The notes beneath the pieces were generated by a model. That model searched no databases. It was not told where the DNA came from and saw only the letters and a list, made by a program, of their open reading frames with translations. Below are positions 5,484-10,293 of a stretch of DNA of 10,293 nt, in pieces. Each line of letters opens with the position of its first letter. The first letter of the stretch is position 1. The translations under genes were made by a program, and so were the position numbers. Where the stretch lies: contig JACDAP010000380.1 in the NCBI GenBank assembly GCA_013695395.1, forward strand, positions 1 through 10,293, written 5' to 3'. The DNA is from Solirubrobacterales bacterium. GTDB taxonomy: Bacteria > Actinomycetota > Thermoleophilia > Solirubrobacterales > Solirubrobacteraceae.

Positions 5484-7253
5484 ATGGTGACGTTCAAGCG
5501 ACTGCTCGGCTTCCTGCGGCCCCACCGCGTCGGGGTCTGGGTCTCGCTCGTCCTGGCCATTGCCGCGATGCTCATGACCGTCGCGATCCCGTTCCTCGTG
5601 GGCAAGGGCATCGACGCGATCGACGACGCCCGGCGGGACGACCTGCTCCTGCTCGGGCTGCTCATCGTCGGCGCGGGGGTCGCGCGGTTCGTCCTCACGT
5701 TCGCGCGGCGGCTGATCGCCGGCCGGGTCTCGCTCGGCGTGGAGTACGACCTGCGCGAGCGGATCTACTCCCACCTGCTCTCGCTCGAGCTCGGCTTCTT
5801 CGACCGCCAGCAGACCGGGCAGCTGATGTCGCGGGCGACCGTCGACCTCCAGGCGGTGCGCTTCTTCCTCGGCTACGGGCTCATCTTCATCATCCAGTCG
5901 GCGCTCACGCTGATCCTGGCCGCCGGGGCGATGCTGTTCCTCGACCCGACGCTGGCCCTGATCTCGCTGCTGCCGGTGCCGTTCGTGATCCTCATCGCGG
6001 CCCGCTACGGCCGCCGCTCCCGGCCCGCGATCCAGGAGGTCCAGCAGCGCCTCGCCGAGCTGACCGCCGACGTGGAGGAGTCGATCGGCGGCGTGCGCGT
6101 GATCAAGGCGTTCGCGGCGGAGGGCCGACAGAACCGGCGCATCCGGACGAGCGCCGAGCGGGTCTTCACCCAGTCGATGGTCTCGACGCGGCTGCAGGCG
6201 TTCTACAACCCGTTCATCGGGTTCCTGCCGCAGCTGGGACTGGCGGCGATCCTGTACTTCGGCGGCCGGGCCGTGATCGACGGGTCGCTCACGATCGGCG
6301 ACTTCACCGCCTTCTACGCGTACCTGCTGATGCTGCTCGCCCCGATGCGCACGCTCGGCGTGATGCTCGGGATGGCCCAGCGGGCCACGGCCTCGGGCGC
6401 CCGGATCTTCCAGATCCTCGATCGGGCGCCCGAGATCGCCTCCCCACCGATCGCGGCCCCGCTCCCCGACGGCCGCGGCGGCATCAGCCTGCGCGGCGTG
6501 GGCCTACGGTACGAGGGCTCCCCGGTGCCGGCGCTCGAGGGGATCGACCTGGAGGTCGAGGCGGGGCGGACCGTCGCGCTCGTCGGAGCGACCGGCTCGG
6601 GCAAGACGACGCTCGTCCAGCTCCTCCCGCGCCTCTACGACCCGACGTCGGGCACCGTGGCGATCGACGGCGCCGATGTCCGCACGCTCGACCCCGACGC
6701 GCTCAGGCGCGAGATCGCGGTGGTCAACGACGACCCGTTCCTCTTCTCCACGTCGATCGCCGAGAACATCGCCTACGCCCGGCCGGACGCCTCGCGGGAG
6801 GAGATCGAGCGCGCGGCGGAGCGTGCCCAGGCCGCGAGCTTCATCGCGGCCCTCCCCGAAGGCTACGAGACCCGGGTCGGCGAGCGCGGGCTCACGCTCT
6901 CCGGCGGCCAGCGCCAGCGGATCGCGATCGCGCGGGCGTTCCTGGCCGACCCGCGGATCCTCGTGCTCGACGACGCGACCTCCGCGGTCGACGCGAGCAC
7001 CGAGAGCGCGATCAAGACGGCTCTGGTCGAGGTCATGGCCGACCGGACCACCCTGGTGATCGCCCACCGACTCTCCACGATCGCGCTCGCCGACGAGATC
7101 GTCGTGCTCGAGGCGGGCCGGATCGCCGCGCAGGGCAGCCACGACGAGCTGCTCGAGGTGTCGGGGCTGTACCGGGAGATCGTGGAGAAGGGCCTGCCGG
7201 ACTCGGTGTTCCTCACCCGCAAGCCCCGCGAGCCCGAGACGGCGGGACTGTGA
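5484..7253 (+). CDS. ABC exporter half-transporter, subunit with degenerate ATP site
   Basis: This 589-residue half-transporter has six membrane helices (about 16-38, 54-74, 128-150, 155-173, 240-262, 272-296) fused to an ATPase domain (from about 333). It has Walker A GATGSGKT (368-375), signature LSGGQ (472-476), Walker B ILVLDD (492-497) and H527 in IAHRLST. Two key residues are changed. The catalytic Glu after Walker B is Asp (D497), and the Q-loop position in VVNDDPFLF holds Asp (D416). In heterodimeric MsbA-like exporters this marks the subunit whose Walker motifs build the degenerate site. It overlaps the next gene by four bases and should pair with its product. The substrate (lipid, drug or peptide) cannot be read from sequence. 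ATG 5484 precedes the typical amphipathic entry segment; GTG 5487 is possible. Confidence 0.93.
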   Translation: MVTFKRLLGFLRPHRVGVWVSLVLAIAAMLMTVAIPFLVGKGIDAIDDARRDDLLLLGLLIVGAGVARFVLTFARRLIAGRVSLGVEYDLRERIYSHLLSLELGFFDRQQTGQLMSRATVDLQAVRFFLGYGLIFIIQSALTLILAAGAMLFLDPTLALISLLPVPFVILIAARYGRRSRPAIQEVQQRLAELTADVEESIGGVRVIKAFAAEGRQNRRIRTSAERVFTQSMVSTRLQAFYNPFIGFLPQLGLAAILYFGGRAVIDGSLTIGDFTAFYAYLLMLLAPMRTLGVMLGMAQRATASGARIFQILDRAPEIASPPIAAPLPDGRGGISLRGVGLRYEGSPVPALEGIDLEVEAGRTVALVGATGSGKTTLVQLLPRLYDPTSGTVAIDGADVRTLDPDALRREIAVVNDDPFLFSTSIAENIAYARPDASREEIERAAERAQAASFIAALPEGYETRVGERGLTLSGGQRQRIAIARAFLADPRILVLDDATSAVDASTESAIKTALVEVMADRTTLVIAHRLSTIALADEIVVLEAGRIAAQGSHDELLEVSGLYREIVEKGLPDSVFLTRKPREPETAGL

Positions 7254-9064
7254 GCGGCCGGCGCCGGATGAGCGCTGACGAGCTCCGTCGGCGCCTGAAG
7301 GGAACGAGCGGGCGCGGCCGCAAGCTCAAGGGCCTCGCGCTGCTCCTCGCCCCGTACAAGGGCCGGGTCGCGTTCATGTTCGTCGCGCTGGTGATCGGGA
7401 CCGGTGCCGCCCTGGCCCCGGCCCCGCTGGCCAAGAAGGCGATCGACGACGGCATCATGGCCGGCGACCGTGGCGTGCTCGACCTCGTCGTGCTCGCCTT
7501 CGTCGGCTCTGCGGTGCTCGTCTGGGTCGGCACGTACCTGCAGACGTACCTGACCGGCTGGGTCGGGCAGCGGGCGCTCCAGGATCTGCGGGTCGAGATC
7601 TTCGGCCACCTCCAGCGCCAGCCCGTCGCCTTCTACGAGCGCAAGCCGGCCGGGGTGCTCATCTCGCGGATGACCAACGACGTCGAGGCGCTCAACGCGC
7701 TGGTCACCGACTCGGTCACCACGCTCTTCACCGCGGGCCTCACCCTGATCGGCTCGGTGGTCATCCTGCTGCTGCTCGACGCGCAGCTCGCGGGCCTCGT
7801 CTTCCTCATCTTCCCCGTGCTCTTCGCCGCCTCGGTGATCTTCCGGATCGCGAGCGCCGACGCCTACAAGATGACCCGCGAGACCATCGGCTCGATCACC
7901 GCCTACCTCCAGGAGTCGCTCTCCGGGGTCCGCGTCGTGAAGGCCTTCGCGCAGGAGGCGCGGCACCGCGGCCAGTTCGCCGCGCTGAACGCGGACAACC
8001 GGGACGCGAACCTGAAGACGGTCACGCTCAACGCGACCTACTTCCCCGCGGTGGAGTTCGTCTCCGCCCTCGGCACGGTGCTCGTGATCCTCTACGGCGG
8101 CTACCAGGCGATCGACTCGGGCAGCGCCGCGGAGATCGGCACCCTGACCGCGTTCATCTTCGCCCTGAACGGGTTCTTCGACCCCATCGGGCAGCTCTCC
8201 CAGGTCTACACGACCTACCAGTCCGGGATGGCGGCGCTCGACAAGATCTTCGAGCTCCTCGACGAGGAGCCCACGCTCGAGGACGGACCCGACGCGCAGG
8301 AGCTGCCGAGCCCGCTGCGGGGCGAGCTCCGCTTCGACGGGGTCTCCTTCACCTACAAGACCGACGCGGGGATCGAGCGCGCCCTCAGCGATATCGACCT
8401 GACCGTGCCGCCCGGGCAGACAGTGGCCCTCGTCGGCGCCACCGGAGCGGGGAAGTCGACGTTCGCGAAGCTCGTCGCACGCTTCTACGACCCGACGAGC
8501 GGCCGGATCCTCATCGACGGCCTCGACCTGCGAGAGATCCGCATCGGCTCCCTGCGCGAGCAGCTGGGGATCGTCCCGCAGGAGGCGTTTCTGTTCAGCG
8601 GCAGCGTCGCGGAGAACGTCGCCTTCGGCCGCGAGGACGCCACGCGGGAGCAGATCGAGAGCGCCGTGCAGACCGTCGGCGCCGCCGAGTTCATCGCACG
8701 CCTCGAGCACGGCCTCGACACCGAGGTCGGCGAGCGCGGCGTGCAGCTCTCCGCCGGCCAGCGCCAGCTGGTCGCCTTCGCCCGTGCCCTCGTCGCCGAC
8801 CCGCGGATGCTGATCCTCGACGAGGCCACCTCGAACGTCGACCTGCACACCGAAGGCCAGATCGAGATCGCCCTGCGCCGCCTGCTCCAGGGCCGCACCG
8901 CGATCGTCATCGCCCACCGCCTCTCGACCATCCGCCAAGCCGGCCGGATCGTCGTGCTCGACGGCGGTCGGATCGTCGAGCAGGGCACCCACGACGAGCT
9001 GCTCGAGGCCGAGGGCGCCTACTGGGCGCTCTACCGCGACTGGGCTGAGCAGGCGGCGGCGTAG
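7250..9064 (+). CDS. ABC exporter half-transporter, catalytically competent partner
   Basis: This 604-residue partner has a basic N-terminal extension (about 1-35, Arg/Lys-rich) and six helices (about 37-58, 78-98, 155-176, 180-200, 265-287, 296-318). Its ATPase domain has Walker A GATGAGKS (396-403), an intact Q-loop (Q444 in IVPQEAF), Walker B LILDE with catalytic E525, and H556. Its signature is LSAGQ (500-504) instead of LSGGQ. That altered signature faces the degenerate Walker site of the first subunit, while its own Walker motifs face the intact LSGGQ, so one good and one degenerate site result. The GTG at 7250 overlaps the upstream stop as GTGA, suggesting translational coupling. The ATG at 7268 is the alternative and would remove six residues. 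Confidence 0.93.
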   Translation: MSGRRRMSADELRRRLKGTSGRGRKLKGLALLLAPYKGRVAFMFVALVIGTGAALAPAPLAKKAIDDGIMAGDRGVLDLVVLAFVGSAVLVWVGTYLQTYLTGWVGQRALQDLRVEIFGHLQRQPVAFYERKPAGVLISRMTNDVEALNALVTDSVTTLFTAGLTLIGSVVILLLLDAQLAGLVFLIFPVLFAASVIFRIASADAYKMTRETIGSITAYLQESLSGVRVVKAFAQEARHRGQFAALNADNRDANLKTVTLNATYFPAVEFVSALGTVLVILYGGYQAIDSGSAAEIGTLTAFIFALNGFFDPIGQLSQVYTTYQSGMAALDKIFELLDEEPTLEDGPDAQELPSPLRGELRFDGVSFTYKTDAGIERALSDIDLTVPPGQTVALVGATGAGKSTFAKLVARFYDPTSGRILIDGLDLREIRIGSLREQLGIVPQEAFLFSGSVAENVAFGREDATREQIESAVQTVGAAEFIARLEHGLDTEVGERGVQLSAGQRQLVAFARALVADPRMLILDEATSNVDLHTEGQIEIALRRLLQGRTAIVIAHRLSTIRQAGRIVVLDGGRIVEQGTHDELLEAEGAYWALYRDWAEQAAA

Positions 9065-9077
9065 GAGCGCAGCGCGC

Positions 9078-9083
9078 TATCCT
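9078..9083 (+). promoter_or_regulatory. Possible -10 (TATCCT) for tRNA-Gln
   Basis: TATCCT in the short gap after the exporter operon would start transcription near 9090, about 26 bases before the mature tRNA. No -35 is visible, and read-through from the exporter operon is an alternative. Confidence 0.35.
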
Positions 9084-9115
9084 CCCGGCTCGCCGTGCAG
9101 GTCCGACGGCCGCGC

Positions 9116-9187
9116 TCCGGGATGGTGTAATCGGCAACACGCCAGTCTCTGGATCTGGAATTTGGGGTTCGAGTCCCTGTCCCGGAG
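9116..9187 (+). tRNA. tRNA-Gln, anticodon CTG
   Basis: The cloverleaf folds fully. The acceptor stem TCCGGGA/TCCCGGA is perfect, and the D-stem is GTGT/ACAC with loop AATCGGCA. The anticodon stem is CCAGT/TCTGG with loop CTCTGGA (anticodon CTG at 9149-9151). A 4-base variable region and the T-arm with TTCGAGT loop follow. The weak first pair T1-A72 and the discriminator G73 are known glutamine identity features. It reads CAG codons, which dominate in this GC-rich DNA. The bottom anticodon-stem pair (31-39) is a T-T mismatch. The 3' CCA is not encoded (CCT follows), so it must be added after transcription. Confidence 0.93.
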
Positions 9188-9263
9188 CCTCCTCGCCGCG
9201 CCTCCGCTGAACTTGGCGCGCCGCCGCGCTACCTGCGGGTCGGCGCGCTCCCTAGGTGAGGTG

Positions 9264-10166
9264 ATGACTCATCTCGGAAGCACGCCGCGCGAACTCGAGC
9301 TGCTCGCGCTCGCCAACCGGCAGCACGGCGTGGTGCACGGCGATCAGCTGCGTCGCCGTGGGCTCGACGCGACGGCCATCTATAGACGCACCTGCGTCGG
9401 ACGGCTCACCCGCCTGCACGACGGTGTCTTCGCCTGGGGCCACAGCGCGCTGACCGACGAGGGTCGCTGGCTTTCGGCGCTCTGGGCTTGCGGCCCCGAG
9501 TCTGCGCTCTCCCACTGGAGCTGCGCGGCGTGTCTTCACGTCGGGAAGGAGCCGAACACCGAGGTCCACATCTCCACCACGCGCTCGATCACCTCGCGGC
9601 CGGGGATCGTGGTCCACCGGGTCAAGCGACTCGATCCGATCGACGTCCGGCGGCGCGGGCTGCTCCGTCACACAGCCGTGCCGCGCACGCTCATCGACCT
9701 GGCTGACGTGGGCAGCTTCGCCGAGTTGCGCGCCGCCACGGACACGCTGCGCACGTTCTCCCCCGTGGCGCTTGCCGCAGCGCAGCGCCGGGCTCCCGGC
9801 CGCCCCGGGCGTGGAAACGTCACCCGGCTGCTTGAAGCCGACCAGGCGCACACGAAGTCCGAGCTCGAGCGGCGCTACCTGCGCTTGCTGCGCCGTCACG
9901 GGCTCCCCCGTCCGAGCGGTCTGAATGTATGGGTCGGCGGCCATAAGGCGGACTGCGTCTACGAGGATCAGCGGCTGGTGGTCGAGCTCGACGGCCGTGC
10001 GTACCACCTGCGGCGCACGCAGATCGACGCCGATCACCGTCGCGACGAGGACTACCAGCTCGCGGGGCACCTGATCTTGCGGCTGCTGTGGGACGACTTC
10101 CACGCCGCGAACGAGGCGGCGACCGTCGTCCGGGTGCGCCGGATGCTCGACCGGCGTGCTCGCTAG
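9264..10166 (+). CDS. AbiEi-like N-terminal domain plus DUF559 nuclease-like domain protein
   Basis: This 300-residue protein has two parts. Residues about 9-145 begin with a small winged-helix-like segment (ELELLALANRQHGVV, then DQLRRRGLDATAIYRR and GRLTRLHDGVF). They resemble the N-terminal domain of AbiEi-type antitoxins, which bind DNA. Residues about 198-297 match DUF559, a Vsr-like PD-(D/E)xK domain: SELERRYLRLLRRHGLPRP, D230, VVELDG with E241 and D243, H248, HRRDEDYQLAGHLILRLLW. A DNA-binding or DNA-cleaving role is inferred; members of this type are frequent in actinobacteria and uncharacterised. No AbiEii toxin gene follows. Start ATG 9264 lies just after AGGTGAGGTG, the clearest Shine-Dalgarno-like stretch in the window; GTG 9261 is possible. 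Less GC-biased codons (TAT, AGA, AAT, GTA) hint at accessory origin. Confidence 0.8.
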   Translation: MTHLGSTPRELELLALANRQHGVVHGDQLRRRGLDATAIYRRTCVGRLTRLHDGVFAWGHSALTDEGRWLSALWACGPESALSHWSCAACLHVGKEPNTEVHISTTRSITSRPGIVVHRVKRLDPIDVRRRGLLRHTAVPRTLIDLADVGSFAELRAATDTLRTFSPVALAAAQRRAPGRPGRGNVTRLLEADQAHTKSELERRYLRLLRRHGLPRPSGLNVWVGGHKADCVYEDQRLVVELDGRAYHLRRTQIDADHRRDEDYQLAGHLILRLLWDDFHAANEAATVVRVRRMLDRRAR

Positions 10167-10212
10167 ATGCTGCCATGGCTCATCCGGAGAACACGCCGAC
10201 CCGACGGCCGAC

Positions 10213-10241
10213 CTCGCCGCGCCTGACGGGGAACCGGCGAG
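10213..10241. terminator. Possible stem-loop between convergent genes
   Basis: CTCGCCG (10213-10219) and CGGCGAG (10235-10241) form a perfect 7-bp stem with a 15-base loop, directly after the stop of the minus-strand gene at 10243 and 46 bases after the plus-strand stop. No T-run follows, and stems of this size arise easily in GC-rich DNA. Confidence 0.25.
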
Positions 10242-10242
10242 C

Positions 10243-10293
10243 TCAGATGCCCGGAGCGAACTGCGCGGTGATCGCGTCCTCGAGGCCCGGATC
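10243..10293 (-). CDS. C-terminal end of an unrecognised minus-strand gene
   Basis: Sixteen codons and a TGA are visible, reading DPGLEDAITAQFAPGI. Fourteen of the 16 codons end in G or C, consistent with real coding in this genome, but the fragment is too short to assign a family. It converges on the DUF559 gene with 76 bases between stops. Confidence 0.45.
   Translation of the reverse strand, partial: DPGLEDAITAQFAPGI

Noticed and set aside
6863..8992. 709-codon minus-strand frame opposite the exporter
   Set aside because: It has biased, repetitive Arg/Glu/Asp/Val composition, lies fully antisense to well-defined ABC domains and has no motifs.
5396..9064. Open frame of 1222 codons through both exporter genes
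   Set aside because: Its first half reads the first exporter gene in the wrong frame and is Arg/Pro/Ala-rich low complexity. Only the part from 7250 is a real protein.
9162..9263. TTG start for the DUF559 gene inside the tRNA
   Set aside because: It would overlap tRNA-Gln. The AbiEi-like domain begins after ATG 9264, which has a Shine-Dalgarno-like sequence.
10175..10293. Plus-strand frame starting ATG 10175 and open to the window end
   Set aside because: The product is Pro/Arg/Thr-rich without structure, the nearby GATGCT box is only 3 bases from the ATG, and the minus-strand reading of the last 51 bases looks more protein-like.

Overview
The window is high-GC bacterial DNA with strong G/C preference at third codon positions. 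It is densely packed with short gaps and uses many GTG starts. Gene content and style suggest an actinobacterium. A Thermoleophilia/Solirubrobacterales-like lineage is my guess, based on the AbiEi-like/DUF559 protein, the small cysteine proteins and what look like leaderless starts; no marker gene here proves it. I see no rRNA, CRISPR array, insertion sequence or phage gene, and no gene-free stretch longer than 300 bases.

Layout: (1) 1-170 is the 5' part of an unrecognised minus-strand gene, divergent from a 66-residue two-helix membrane protein (230-430). (2) The membrane gene ends stop-to-stop against a minus-strand lipoprotein with a short propeller-like domain (431-1096). The lipoprotein is head-to-head, 18 bases apart, with a polytopic GT-C-like membrane protein (1115-2428). 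(3) Two tiny cysteine-rich proteins lie tail to tail (2507-2743 plus, 2757-2951 minus) around a hairpin that contains both stop codons. (4) A DEAD-box RNA helicase with a DbpA-type RNA-binding tail (3016-4728) converges on a vapBC toxin-antitoxin operon on the minus strand (5392-4767). (5) Divergent from vapB is a two-gene operon for a heterodimeric ABC exporter (5484-7253 and 7250-9064), whose ATP-site substitutions are split between the subunits. (6) tRNA-Gln(CTG) (9116-9187) is followed by an AbiEi-like/DUF559 protein (9264-10166) and the last 16 codons of a minus-strand gene.

How the parts work together: the exporter subunits should form one pump with one active and one degenerate ATP site. 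VapB and VapC form an autoregulated antitoxin/PIN-toxin pair. The lipoprotein and GT-C-like protein are probably both at the cell envelope and appear to share a bidirectional promoter. The other genes look like independent units.

The most interesting general signal is regulatory. Nine of the gene starts have a -10-like hexamer (second base A, sixth base T) 6 to 9 bases upstream of the start codon, and mostly no convincing Shine-Dalgarno site. This is what leaderless or near-leaderless transcription would look like. At four starts with a weak hexamer a TGn extension is present. In one place two such elements overlap on opposite strands. I do not see a wholly novel multi-gene system here; the unusual points are the promoter architecture, the small cysteine proteins and the apparently partnerless AbiEi-like/DUF559 protein.
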